DNA of 64,000 bases from Lantana camara (GCA_037501455.1 CM074858.1:41165001-41229000); one strand, 5' to 3'. Positions 49,849 to 61,875 are shown, counted from the first letter of the stretch. Made by a program: numbers and translations. The notes: generated by a model from the letters alone, not told the origin.

Positions 49849-50378
49849 TAACCGCGAGTTCTAATACATAAGTTCAAAGGCTCGAAGTACAAAAGAAGCT
49901 AACTACGATGCATGAGACTCGAGGTACTCACAAGAACGACACTAGACAACTGCTGCCTAGTTCAAACTTCCAAAAAGCACCTGCGACTCAAAAGAAGGGG
50001 GGAAAAAAGAATCAACAACGAGGATCAGCCCTAATGACTGGTGTGGGGGCTAACACACGAACCCATATATACTCATAGAGCAAAGAAAGTATTAAATTCA
50101 TAAAGATTCATGAGCCCGGGATGGTTTTTGCATACTAAAACATTTCCCGTGAAAATATATATATTTATATATATATAAATACTTGAGAGAAAGTTAGGGC
50201 CAAAGGCTAAAAACAACAAATTTTAGGAGTAAAGAGTTCATTCTCGTTTCACGAATTCAAGACAAGTCAAGCTAACTTGGCGAGTACGAGTTTTCCATCC
50301 AAGCTCCTCAAGTTCAAGATCAAGATCAAATCAAACGAGTTCAAAAGAAAACAAGCCTACCTCTCCACAGAGTGATGG
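49849..50378 (-). repeat. LTR fragment F (A-like), minus strand, target of B3
   Basis: In minus sense it resembles 44930-45400 of the A LTR (shared gaggagcttgg, and the ggtttttgcatactaaaacatttcccg block near 50126 in complement of 45132-45160). Both ends are truncated. B3 starts at 50379 within it. Confidence 0.6.
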
Positions 50379-52294
50379 TGTTAGGAATAGTGCCCTGAAA
50401 GCCGATGTAATAGTCAGCTTTAGTACTTTCCTTTTGTAAATCATAAACAAATCTTTGAATAATACGAATTAAGGCAACACTTCTTTATATACTCTTATTT
50501 GATTGTGTGTTTACTTTTGATTGCACATGTATAAGAACTCCCCTAATCAATATGACTTATAGGACTCAACTATTTAGGCGAAGTGGTTCATGAGACGAGC
50601 CCTATATCACATAAGTCATGATTAGAAATCACACTAAGCCGATGAGTCCTACAGACAGTGGGAGTGTCAACCTGACTCGTTCGAGGCTTGCTCGTGTGAT
50701 CACTCTCTTAAGAAGGACCACCTTGTTTCATGGGGTGTAAAGTGTATTGTGATACGTGCGTGATACATGGGGGGTGCTTACTTATTCTAAGTAGGTACAC
50801 TAAGGTGTCCCGTGTGAGAAGATTCCTAAATGGGAAAGGAAGTTTCTATATCTAGAAATAGAAATTTCAAGATTAGGAAATATCTCATGAGTTATTGATG
50901 TGATTAAGTGATCCTTAGACTTGAGGTTCCGTTGATACTTTATGAGCTAACTCTGTAGTCGTAGGTGTAAGCTTTAAAGGGTGTCGCCTTAGACAACTGA
51001 TTCAAGGCTTATGCTGGGGCTGCACAAGTGGCATATGAAAGTATATGAGAATCGATAAAGGACCTATGCTTGTATTAGCAAGATGATGATCTCTTATCGT
51101 GTAAGTCATTCATATGCCATGCCATCTAGGAGTCCTTGGCCAAGGCAGTAGATCAAGACATCAAAAAAAGAGTTTCTTGGATTGAGATCAAATGGATATG
51201 AAATGTACTTAACATTAAGATCGAGATTATTAGGGTTCTAATTATTCCCTTGCCTTAAATCTTGATTGAGAGATGGGAAGTAGGAGGATTGTATCTTACA
51301 TATGTCAATGACTTAAAGGTTCTGTCGAATGGAAGCATTCTTATTCAGCTAGGGGTCAAACACCTATTGCTAGACTATGGTCATTTGATTTATGGACTGA
51401 TTAATTAATTAGGGAATTAATTAATTACGGTCACTGTTAATTGAATTAAGAACCTAGAGGGTCACACACAACAACCCGGTCACGTGGGTTAAGGCTTAAA
51501 TCGATTAAACGAGTTGATTGAATCATTAGGAGAATGGTGGGGTCCACACGTGTGAAGCACACGTGTGGAACACGTGTAGTCACGTGTGTGTATATGTATA
51601 TATTAAATAGTTAATGTGTTAATTATTTGATGGACTTTGATTTAATTTTGAATTAATATTAAAGTCCTAATTTGGAGAAATAAAGTCTAACAAATAATTA
51701 ATTATGAATTAATTAATTATTAGTCCTCAAGTTATTTATTGTGTAATATATAAAGTAAAATAAAATATCTAAGCGAGTTAGATATTATTCTTGCTTGACA
51801 AGTTCGTCAAATGGAGACTTTTGGTCAAATTAAATGACTTAGTCTTCAAGTAAGAAATCCCTTACCAAAAGGGTTTAGGAAACCCTTCCTCAACAAGCAA
51901 AGGGGTTCGAACCCCTTGCCTATTTATACATATGGTTCGAACCCCATGGGATGATGATACACAATTTCTCCTTCTCCAAAAATTACACACTAAACCCTAC
52001 AGCCTAAAAACCAAATATAGAACTAGCATCCTTCCTATTCGGATTGTGGTCGCGGTTGGTGGACTAATTCTTTAGAGGGCTACTATAGTGAAGTCTTGAA
52101 AGATTCGAAGGAGCTTTTGGGGATCAAGCCGCATGAAGAGCGTTCTTGGGCGGCTAGAACGTGTCAAGAAAGATACTATCTAAGTGAGTTTCTTGATCTC
52201 TACGAATTTGGGAATAGGGATCGCAAGATTCGATTCTAACTTATGGGAAATTTTTTTTAAATTTCCGCTGCATTTCTGTCTCATTTTCCCAACA
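50379..52294 (+). repeat. Element B3: 5' LTR (diverged member of the B family)
   Basis: Starts TGTTAGGAATAGTGCCCTGAAAGCC and ends TTTTCCCAACA, followed by PBS TGGTATCAGAAC (52297-52308). Alignable with the B1 LTR over most of its 1916 bp but clearly older, with many substitutions. The rest of B3 lies beyond C2 and outside the window, so its right TSD cannot be checked. Confidence 0.85.
51869..51947 (+). promoter_or_regulatory. Core promoter region of the B3 LTR flanked by palindromes
   Basis: Hairpin AAGGGTTT-AGG-AAACCCTT (51869-51887), palindrome AAGGGGTTC-GAACCCCTT (51900-51917), TATA-like tatttata (51921-51928), second palindrome GGTTC-GAACC (51934-51943). The layout equals that of B1 but the palindromes have different arms. 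Confidence 0.55.
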
Positions 52295-53986
52295 AGTGGT
52301 ATCAGAACTGTAACGGCCCGGTTTTTCCATTGAATCATTATGTGTTAATTTATAAATTTCATGACATCGGATTCTTAATATTTCCATGAAATTATATGAA
52401 TTAATTGTTAATGTGAATATTTTCTCATATATGACCCTAATTGCTCAATTATCTTAATATGTGGATTTAATTGCATAATATGATTTGGAGTTAAATGATC
52501 ATTTTACATGGATTGAAACTTAATTGCATGCATTCATATAATGGAGGGACTTATTTGCAAAATGTGATGAATCATATGAGTTAGTGGAAGACTTTTGTGT
52601 ATATCTACACATTACATACATAATATATCATATACATTCATATCTCTTTCATTTTCATTTCATCAAAAACCACACACACACACACACTAATACACGATTT
52701 TTACACCAAGAGGAAGGAAGGGGATTTCATCTCATTTTCAAGCTAGAATTCAAGGAGGAATTGTATAAGTGGAAGCATCTTCATCATCTCATCATTCCAT
52801 TCCTTCTTATTTCATTTCAAGGTAAAAATGGATGATTTGCTTGAACTATTGAGTGATTATATGAAGTAGGGTTTGTGAATTTAGATATGATTTCTTGTTC
52901 ATTCTTGATTAGAAGCATGTTTAGGGCCTTATATTCCAAAGCTTGCATGAAAACATGAAGTTGTATGAAAGTTGGATGATATGAAATTATATGGGTTTGA
53001 ATGATGAATTTTGATGATCTATGCATGTTTCCTTGGATTAAATGTTAACTTAATGATGTCTCCAAGTTATATGCATGATATATGATTGTTTTGAAGCATT
53101 TTGGTTGAGTTTGCTTTGGGTTTTGATCCCTTTTCTTTCTCCTCCTAAGCAACCCCTGTAACACCCCGCACGTGAGGCGCCACATCCCCCGCACTATGAC
53201 CCGACACGTGTACGAAATGGAGAATCCGCACACACACCAAGTCACAACGAACGGGTGACAAACGAAAACGCACACACTAGCTAGGCGGTACCTAACCCTG
53301 TACAAAAGAAAATATGTGAAGCATGATAACGGAAATAGTACGAAATGCCAACTTTCAAAAACTTTTACACACCAAGCATACAACGAAGTACATACATCAG
53401 AATCAAATATACGGGTTCAACTAGTTCAGCAAACCTGTCCTATCCTGTCCCGAATAATTACACATCAAAACGGGTTCAACTAAATAGAGCACCTGTCCTA
53501 ACCTGTCCCGAATTCCATAAAAGCAATACAAACATGCAAACCTGAGCAGAATATATCTCATACAAAATTACAAAACATAAATCGATTCAAAGAGTTGAAC
53601 AAACTCAGACAGACCGACAAACACGACAGACAGCCGCCTAGCAAGAACTCCAACGAACTCCAAAGCAAAGCCTGGAAACTAAAAACATAGAAGGGGAGGG
53701 GTCAGTCCAAAGACTGAGCGAGGGGCTACACACACACGCGTATATACATATATAGAGCACAACACATATCATAAAGGGGAGTTCGTGAACCAGGGTGTGG
53801 TTTTTGCATTCTAAAATATTTCTCACGTGATACTAGATATAGGAGAGTAAAAGAGTGAGGCCAAAGGCCAAAACAATCCCAATTTTATTAATTAGACATC
53901 CACTCCTGTTTCCCGAACAATTTCCTAACAAACTAACTTAACGAAAACAAACACACCAAGCAAACGTTCAGACAAAAGGGAAAAAT

Positions 53987-54250
53987 GTGCACAGGAGTAA
54001 TACTCGACGCTCCGAGGCTCCTTACCCACATCCCGATGATCATGCACAGGAGTAATGCTCGACGCCCCGAGGCTCCTTACCCATAATCACCGGGCCCCAA
54101 ACAAAGCAGAGTCAAACCATCAAATCATAGGGGAAATGTGCATAGGAGTAATACTCGACGCTCCGAGGCTCCTTACCCACATCCCGATGATCATGCACAG
54201 GAGTAATGCTCGACGCCCCGAGGCTCCTTACCCATAATCACCGGGCCCCC
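53987..54250. repeat. 150-bp tandem repeat in solo LTR G
   Basis: Two copies of a ~150-bp unit (about 53987-54137 and 54138-54250+), each made of two sub-repeats of the type gcacaggagtaatrctcgac followed by gctccttaccca. Confidence 0.85.
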
Positions 54251-54548
54251 AAACAAAGCAGAGTCGGAAACCTACCAGAATCAGTGGCACAACAAGGTCC
54301 AAGGCAAGCGCAAATCATATCCGGAGGCATATCAGAGGTATATCATATCAGTACTCAAAGCATAGGCATAACCATAGCATATTCATAATCATATCATATC
54401 AGATCCTAGCATAATCAGATTCTAGAACATAAATCATATCAGGCGTATCCATAGGGCTTTTATTCACATACATATCGGCACATATCATTAGGGTTTAACT
54501 ATAACCTAACCTCACCTGGCACCAAACACAGTCGAAGACATAGCAGAC

Positions 54549-54595
54549 GGTTCACCCCGGAACCTGCACGACTCACATGGCACCACCCCGGGTGC
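54549..54595 (-). repeat. Two dyads with loop ACCCCG in solo LTR G
   Basis: GGTTC-ACCCCG-GAACC (54549-54564) and GCACC-ACCCCG-GGTGC (54580-54595). Same six-base centre (CGGGGT in LTR sense), different arms. Confidence 0.75.
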
Positions 54596-56859
54596 ACCTG
54601 ATCCACTGAACACACAAAACAGACCACAAAGCTCAGACTCAGACAGACAATCACACAGAGACGCACGGCAAATGCAATCACACAAACAGGGATCAAATGC
54701 CTAATAATTATTTGCAGAAGAAACATTACATAATTTAATCAAATCATATTATTCACTTATCACACAAACAATTCATGGATTGTATAACAAATTTAATTAA
54801 TAAAGTTTACTTAATTCATTTCATGCAAATTCACGTAACATCTTTCATACCAATTGACACATATTAATAAATCAAATAAATCATAATAGCATGCTTCCTA
54901 ATTCAATTAAAATCATAAGATTACATACTTAAATTCCAACTAAATCATAAAGAGCACAATTAACACAAACCAGAAAGATAGGGAGACAAAGCAAATTCAA
55001 ATTATTTCATATTAATTCATATAGAGCATACTAAATTCATATTTGTACAATTAAACTATTTTTAAGTACAAAAGTTCCTAATTAAATCTCATAAGTTTCA
55101 CATAAGTCATATATCAAATTCATTTGTCACACAACAATTCATTTATCACAAAACGGATTCAATTAACAAGGTCTACCTAATTAAATCAAATAAATTCACA
55201 TCATTTCCAAAATTACACATACACCCTTTTCAAATTAGATACTTAGCTCAATTAGACCAAAACGGGATTCAAATTGCAAATTACAATCTTCATATTTGTC
55301 ACATTTCATATCATACATGATTTCATACATAACGGAATACATTTCAATCGGCAATTCAAGCATATTACAATTAGAACAATTAATCAAATAATTCTCAAAT
55401 ACACAAATAAATTCGTAGAAAATAAACCAAGTGTCCGATTGACGAACGGAAAGTGGTGTTGGACTCACCACAACGAGGCGGACATTCTGTCCGAAGCCCG
55501 TCGGGTCGCCGCCACTGTATCCGCCGGAACAGTGGCCAGCCGCCGTTCGGCCACCGCCGGAACATGCCGGAAAAATCCCAAAAAATCACCCGTGTAAGGA
55601 TTCGTCATGCTCAATCCAATTCCTCGATTAATTTCTGCAAATTCCAAGCCAGTTGTCTCCAATTTAAAATCCAAGAACACGAAAACCCTAAAATCTTCAA
55701 ACTTCAATGACTTTCAAACCGGTGAACCAAAATGAGATCCGAAAGAGGCATCGGCTTACCCGTGACGAGCTTTACGAAAGCCCTAAGCTTTCTCGCCGGA
55801 AAAATCCCCGGAGGTGGCCCAACCGGTGCGCCGCCACTGTGTCACCGCGAACCGCCGCCAAACGGCAAAATCTGGAGTCGAGCAAATGGGGTTTACTAAT
55901 TCTCATCGTTCCGAACAACTTTCGTGAAGGGCCTGAGGCTAAAAGATCGCCGGAAAAGGCCCCCGATAGCCTCCGAAGTTTCTGCCACCGTTGCACCACC
56001 CCTAACCACCACCTATGGCCAGAATTGGGTGAAAACGATGCCGAAAATGGACTCAGGGGGTCGGAAAACCTTGGAAAACACTAACCTTGGTCGGAAAAGG
56101 TCGCCGGAGCGCCGCCGTGTCATTGTTCATGCGCGGCGGCGGGAGCTTCAGGCGGCACGTGCGCCGCCGTCCGGTGGCCATTGGCCGCGCCGCCAACGTC
56201 ATTCGATGCGCGGGAAAGTCTTCTAACTGGGTCCAGGCGCCGGAAAGGCGCCGGAAACCGCCGCAAATGGGTGGCGAAGTGGCGGCTCCGCCACCCTCCT
56301 CCAGCCGCGTCTGAAAATGGCGGATAACTCCGCCGTCGGTCATCGGTTGGTCGAGTTCTTGGTACAGTTGTGACCGCGTCATCGAGCTCGTCAAAATGGA
56401 CTAGTGGTTCGTCGATATCCGTCGAGAAATGAGCGAGATTGAGTTGTACATGAAAACACACCTCCACTGTGTGAACAGTAACGTGTCGCGGGAGAGAAGA
56501 GAGTTGAGTCTGAAGCTGGAGTTATGGCACGCAAAACGAGGATCCGGGGCATTTATCTCGGGTCCTCACGCGCAAAACGATCGGTAGGAGGAGCTAACGA
56601 CGTCAGAATTGGGCAAACTCAGAGTCTACGGACTCGTCTCGATGCCCCGAACGCGTTGAAGGGGTCAAAAATGGTCGAAAATTCTATCGAACGAGAAATG
56701 ACCGAAAGACCCCTAAAAAAGAAAATTACAAACAGGCCCTTAAACTCTAAAAGAGTTCAAAATAGGGCCACGAAAAATATAAAATCACATAATTAAACAC
56801 ATTAAAAGGTTGGAACGTGGCGTACCTTATAAATCGGACGATCGGGATGTTACAACCCC

Positions 56860-58699
56860 TGTTTTTCCCCTTTTTCCAGCTCTGGAAGGGTACCCAGGCG
56901 GGTACTTTTTCTGTATAAAAAGTACCCGGGCGGGTACTTTTGTCCGATAAAGCTTCTGGACGGCTTTACCCAGCCGGGGAATTTTTCCCTTGAAATTTAC
57001 CCGGCCGGGTACTCCCTCATCCAAAATCCAAATGACCTGATTTTTGGACCGTTGGAAACCTCTTGAAGTATAGAACAATATCCAATTGGAATCATCTCAA
57101 TATCTTTTCTAGTTTGTGAAATATAATCAATTCTTTCAGGTGTCGCCACTTTCCCGACAAACTGCACTCGCCTAACTTCAAGCTTATACCATTTTCTCCT
57201 CGCTTTGAACTAGGAAACGAGACATATATCATCAGAAAGGTCTTTGTGTCTAGTTTCATTCCCGATGAACAAAACTCAATTCCCACTTTTAGAATTAAAG
57301 ATATTCCAGTTTTCCCTCAGCATGTACGTTTCTTAAAATTGTCCGTTTTTACTAAACTTCACCAAAACCTCTCTTATTGCATTCCTTTCACTTCCTTGGC
57401 TCCCATATGTGAATTATATGAGTTATATACTTTCTTTATTGATAATTATACTTTTATTTGAGATTCATTAATTGTTATTACGTGACATATTGATCATGAC
57501 TTTGTCGTGCGTCGTAAATGGTTCATACGAGTTGAGTCTTACGTACACTTGTCCTTGTTACACAGATCACTTTCCAGGTGACAAGGAGCACGCTCAGTAG
57601 GGTGTATCCTTGAGTTCTTCCGTTTGTAAAGGTGAGGTTTAATTTCTAGATATATAGAACCTATATAACCCTATGTGACGTTTTAAGCCAAAATGTATCT
57701 ATATATCTATAGTTTTCCAAAATCTATTGATTTTCAACTGGTTTCATAGATCGAATGGATTGATTGATTGATTAATTGCTTTGGCGAGTAAAACATGTTC
57801 ACTTTGGGCCCGAGGGTAGTGTATTGAGCAAACCGACGAAGCAAGGGCTGACGGGTAACTCTTGCACTATCCTCACAAACCTTGGGGAGGCCCCCTGAAC
57901 CCACTAGAAGATTAGTGGGGGAAGGAGTTCCGGGCATAGGGACTCATGAACCCTATGCTCAATGAGAATGGGTGGTGGGGCCTTGCAATCCCACCATCAC
58001 CGGAGGAATAAGGGAATTGAAACTGCTTATTGTGCACTCTAATAACTTGCATGCTCACTTAACCATTGATAATCTAAATATTGGTAATGTTCACTGTCGG
58101 AGTAAGGTTGGAGAATTGCCCTCACTCGTCGGGCCACTGATTGAATTGAAGTGATAACGGTTGTATTGTTAAATTGGTTAGTTGTAATCTCGGGCGAGCT
58201 GTATTTTATTATTGAACTTATATTGCTTCCCTTTTATAAAACCTTACCCGAGACTATGACTTGCATGGTAATTGCGCTAATATTTATTTATAAGCCCCTC
58301 GCTCAGTCTTTCATAGACTGACACCTCACACTTTTCAGGTTTTCAACGGTTCGCTCTAGGCGGGAGTCGAGTTAAGTCAAGTGGTCTTTATTTCGAGTCT
58401 AGCACAGTTCATGTACATTATTGATGCATATGTATTTTATAACTAGAGCTTGGTATACTTGAAATTGTGTATATTGAATCACGGGAAATGAATTTCAAAG
58501 ATGATGGTATAGACTTATATTATGCTTTTCTTTGATGGTTATGCATGTGGTTTATAATTGAGGGTTAGTCCCGCCTAGCTAGATTATTTTTTTTATTGTC
58601 ACCCGTTCGCTATAGGTTGGTTCATGTACGGACTATCCATTTCATATGTGGATCGACTTATAGTACGGGGTGTGGCATCTCGGCTTTCCGGGTGCTACA
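56860..58699 (+). repeat. C2 5' LTR, right part
   Basis: Continues 53156 after the solo LTR and its duplication. Contains the paired GC palindromes with TATAAAAA between them (56889-56941) and ends GGGTGCTACA at 58699. Confidence 0.9.
56889..56941 (+). promoter_or_regulatory. TATA box between two GC palindromes, C2 5' LTR
   Basis: GTACCCAGGCGGGTAC, tttttctg, TATAAAAA (56914-56921), then AAAAGTACCCG and CGGGTACTTTT around GG (56918-56941, perfect). The 3' LTR copy is at 62756-62807, where the first palindrome is also perfect. Confidence 0.6.
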
Positions 58700-58719
58700 T
58701 CTTAGGTGGTATCAAAGCC

Positions 58720-60725
58720 CGGTTGCAAAACCGAGGTTCTAGTGTCGTGTCTTGTCAGTCTAGGTCGTTCGGCATAGGAAATTATCTATTAACTTGAGAG
58801 TCTTGCATTTTATTTGAAATTATCTGATTACTTGAACCCTTTTGAATTACTTGGTAACTTGAGCATTGTATTGATTCTTGCCCATAATTGTTGATTTATT
58901 GGTTGTAACATGCTTGAATTTTATATGACCAATGTGTTTTATTTAAAATTTGTTGAATTATTTGTTGAAGTTTGCATCAAATCCATGACTGTGGCATCAA
59001 CTATGTGGCATAAGCATGTATTAACCGCATGCATTTATTTTGAGATGGGTATGAGTTTAGGTTATGAAGAGGATATCGAACCACGGCCAATCTTTAGGAC
59101 AACTACAACCACAATTCACTACCAGTTCTTTCTCTAGTCTGGAAAGGTAAGGGAATGCACCGGGGAAAAATTCATCCATTCATTCAAGAGCAATGGTTTT
59201 CTTTTTCCATCGAGTTAAGATTTAAGTGATAAGATCCGGAATAGAGGAAGTTAGAAGATAAGAGGGAAGTCTCCAAGCTATGGTATCAATGGTGAACCCT
59301 GAATACGATGGGAAGTTGGGTTGTGTACTGATTTGATTTCCAAGATCAACATGTACGCCACGTTATGACGGCTTCTCAACCGGATTCTACAATAACATTC
59401 ACTTAGGAGAAAGATGACTAGCGTCTCGAAGATGTTTGGGTTCGAGGGTTCCATTAACAAGGAGTGATGTTTAAAACCTGCAAAATGAACATATGAGCTC
59501 ACATTATGAAGGAATTCGATCAACTGGGATTAAGAGACTCATTATCTCAAGGGAGTGATGAAGGAAGTCTTGAGGGTATCAAGGAGTCGAGGTTCAGACT
59601 TGTAAGCAAAGTGAGGATTTTCAGTTCGTTAGAACAAAATCAAGGTGTGAGAAGAAAGTAACTCAAGTGATTCATGTCGAAGTAAGAATTTCGGAATTAA
59701 GTGCGGGATGAGTCGAGACACTCCGGGCCTTGGAGTAGGATTTGGATCAACTTGAAAAATTTAAGAATTTGGCCGATTTTGGGGTTTATGAAGATGACAA
59801 ATGAAAGAATTGAACCGTGAGCTACCTAATGTAGATCTACAAATAATTGAGATATTTTGGATTTCGAGTAGAAGTCCTATAGGAAAGGGGTAAAAGAGGA
59901 TCGATCAATATGGTAATTCCAAGTTCATGGTAAATTAAGGTATTAAAGATGGTACCTTCGGTCAGATTGAGTCTATTTTCCATATCCAAGCTAATTACCG
60001 TATTGAGCGGTTGAATTGGAAAGTTGAACAACAAAGGAACTGGTAAAGAAAGGCCACGAGCTTAGAGGGAAATTATGTATTCAACGGGTAAAGCAATCGG
60101 AAGGTGAATTCATTCAACTATTCGAATTCATAAAGAATAAATCGAGGAAGCTTTATTCGAAGTCACAACTAGGGGGAGAATAGGACAACCTTTGGAGATT
60201 AATTCCTCTAGAAAGTTAAGACACCAACTCCATGAGTATAGAAGAATTTGAATTCAAGAATCATAATCCCGGACCATAAAATTATACAAGTCAACGCAAG
60301 GAAGTTTTGATCAAGGAAATATTTAAGGTGAAGGTTCGGGCGCCACTTCAAGATCAATAATTGGGAAAGAGTTGGGTTCGAGAAATGTCGATTTCGGGCA
60401 GTGGATAGTTACAAGTTAACGCTAGAGAGTTCTAAATAATTGGAAGATCGTGGGTAACAAGAACTGACCAACAAATGCAAGGCAAGCTTGTAATTCAACG
60501 AACGTGGAACGAGTGCCAAGCTAAAGGATGTAACTACGGTGACAGGTTCAATGCATCCATAAGCACGTGCATCATACGCTACTTTAAAGTGTTTAAATTT
60601 CTTTATTTATATGCGCATTCCTAATTGAGCTTAATTGTTCCAATGTGTGGAATTTTATTATTTACAAGTGTGTTACGTGCATTGGCATGTTAATCCAACA
60701 TGCATATTCAGTGTCTTGATTACAG
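58720..60725 (+). mobile_element. C2 leader and decayed internal sequence
   Basis: About 2 kb between PBS and gag relic without a credible frame. Much of 59.1-60.5 kb reads like decayed coding sequence (A-rich, sense-strand stops in all frames), but no domain could be named. The last part, ggtgacaggttcaatgcat through gcacgtgcatcat (60540-60575), is shared with D and is probably the leader just before gag. Confidence 0.55.
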
Positions 60726-61421
60726 GATGCCTCGAGGTCACTCTCATTGTGATCGTCCTCCTAGGTTCCCCCACATATGCCCCATCCGGTTCAACCTCAG
60801 GATTTTTTCGATTCCTTGGTTCATTTTTTTGATCAGAAGATAAAAGAGTATGTTTCTTCAGCACCACGAACTGCATCACAACAACCGGCTCAGATTTCTA
60901 TCATATTTAAGGAGTTTTAGAGCAAGCAAATCCCAAAGTTCTTTGATGGGAGTGATATCCAAACCGAGCCATGGCTCAAGAAGGGTGAAAGAGTTTGGGA
61001 ACTTATTCTGTGTGAATCTCAAGAGAAGGTTCGATGCACTACCCCTTTGAAGGCGAGAGGACCTAATCCTCCACCTGGACAGGCTTCAAGATCAGAATCA
61101 GGACAAAGTTCTTATAAGGGGAAGCGACCTATTTCTCATCGTACACCGACAACTCAAGAAGGGTCTCAGAAGAAAAGGAATCGATTCCTTGGGTCTGGTT
61201 CGGGAGCTTCATGTATCCCGGCTTCAACAACACATTTTGGGAAGCCTCTCTATGCTTATTGTGGACGAGAAAACTATAATTACGACAATTGTAGATGGCG
61301 CTTGGGCTTATGTTTGCGATGTGGAAGTGATGAGCATCAAGTGGACAAGTGCCCGAAGCGACGAGGGTATCAGACACCGCTTATTCGGGTTCGTGCATAT
61401 AACCTAGTGGGAGAGGTGTAA
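60726..61421 (+). pseudogene. Gag remnant with zinc knuckle, C2
   Basis: Starts at ATG 60726 (MPRGHSHCDRPPRFP), is frameshifted, then reads IPKFFDGSDIQTEPWLKKGE, the conserved Ty3 Gag entry (P-x-F-D-G-S-x-x-x-x-x-x-W-L). After CESQEKVRC it jumps into a basic Pro/Ser/Gln region (open frame 61047-61421), YAYCGRENYNYDNC and a canonical CX2CX4HX4C knuckle CLRCGSDEHQVDKC. Most of the capsid domain is deleted. Stop at 61421 is followed directly by the 3' non-coding region, so no protease or RT follows. Known Ty3 Gag packages element RNA into particles; this relic could not. Confidence 0.75.
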
Positions 61422-61480
61422 AATGTGGATGTTTATCCGAACGTGGTAGCCGAAGGTATCAACTATATTCATGGCCCAAT

Positions 61481-61527
61481 CAACGGTGAACTGTACACTT
61501 AATCATGCTTATCATGTGCATCATGGA
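61481..61527 (+). promoter_or_regulatory. Family-shared internal motif (C2 copy)
   Basis: caacggtgaactgtacactt, then aatcatgcttatcatgtgca. Equivalent sites: 841-892 and 2661-2712 (A), 7631-7674 (C1), 23605-23650 (D, minus). It lies 360-560 bp upstream of the 3' LTR in every element. Function unknown. Confidence 0.6.
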
Positions 61528-61678
61528 TTCTAATATTGTTGTACTTACCTTCCTATTAGTTGTAACTTGATTAGATATGAGTGAAAATTATGTGATTAAC
61601 GTGATACTATTTACCCTACGTGACAATTATGTGACTGTTTTTACAATTTGTTATCTTGCATCGTTGCTTTGGGTGTGT

Positions 61679-61842
61679 TGAGAGACGGGGTGCTCTCACT
61701 TTTGTTTGAGAGACGGGGTGCTCTCACTTTTGTTTGAGAGACGGGGTTCTCTCATTTCTTGTGGAGAGACCGGGTGCTCTCATTTCGTGATAGGGAGACG
61801 GGGCTCTCTCATTACTTGTCTAAGAGACGGGGCGCTCTTATT
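61679..61842 (+). repeat. CGGGG-centred dyad array upstream of the C2 polypurine tract
   Basis: Six units with a period near 28 bp. Most read GAGAG-ACGGGGTG-CTCTC; the last reads TAAGAG-ACGGGGCG-CTCTTA (61821-61840), where an arm change is matched on the other side. One unit has ACCGGG. Confidence 0.85.
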
Positions 61843-61875
61843 GCTTGTACCTCATTTTGAAAACTGGGGGAGAAT

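Larger units (their letters stand above)
53157..56854 (-). mobile_element. Solo LTR G, 3.7 kb, minus strand
   Basis: Begins TGTAACACCCCGC and ends GGGATGTTACA with identical flanking acccc (53152-53156, 56855-56859). Neither PBS nor polypurine tract is seen inside, so it is one LTR left after recombination. In minus sense the start region 56.5-55.4 kb is GC-rich with ccggaa and gccgccg runs and many chance frames; the remainder is AT-rich (54.7-55.4 kb). Contains a tandem repeat (53987-54250) and CGGGGT-centred dyads (54549-54595). Confidence 0.85.

Noticed and set aside
55235..56796. Many frames of 75-125 codons in solo LTR G
   Set aside because: GC-rich sequence open on both strands; none has a recognisable domain or repeats in another element of the window.
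61679..61842. Possible CRISPR-like array of short palindromic repeats
   Set aside because: Units of about 28 bp follow one another with short near-identical spacers, no unique spacers, no cas genes, and the setting is a plant retrotransposon.
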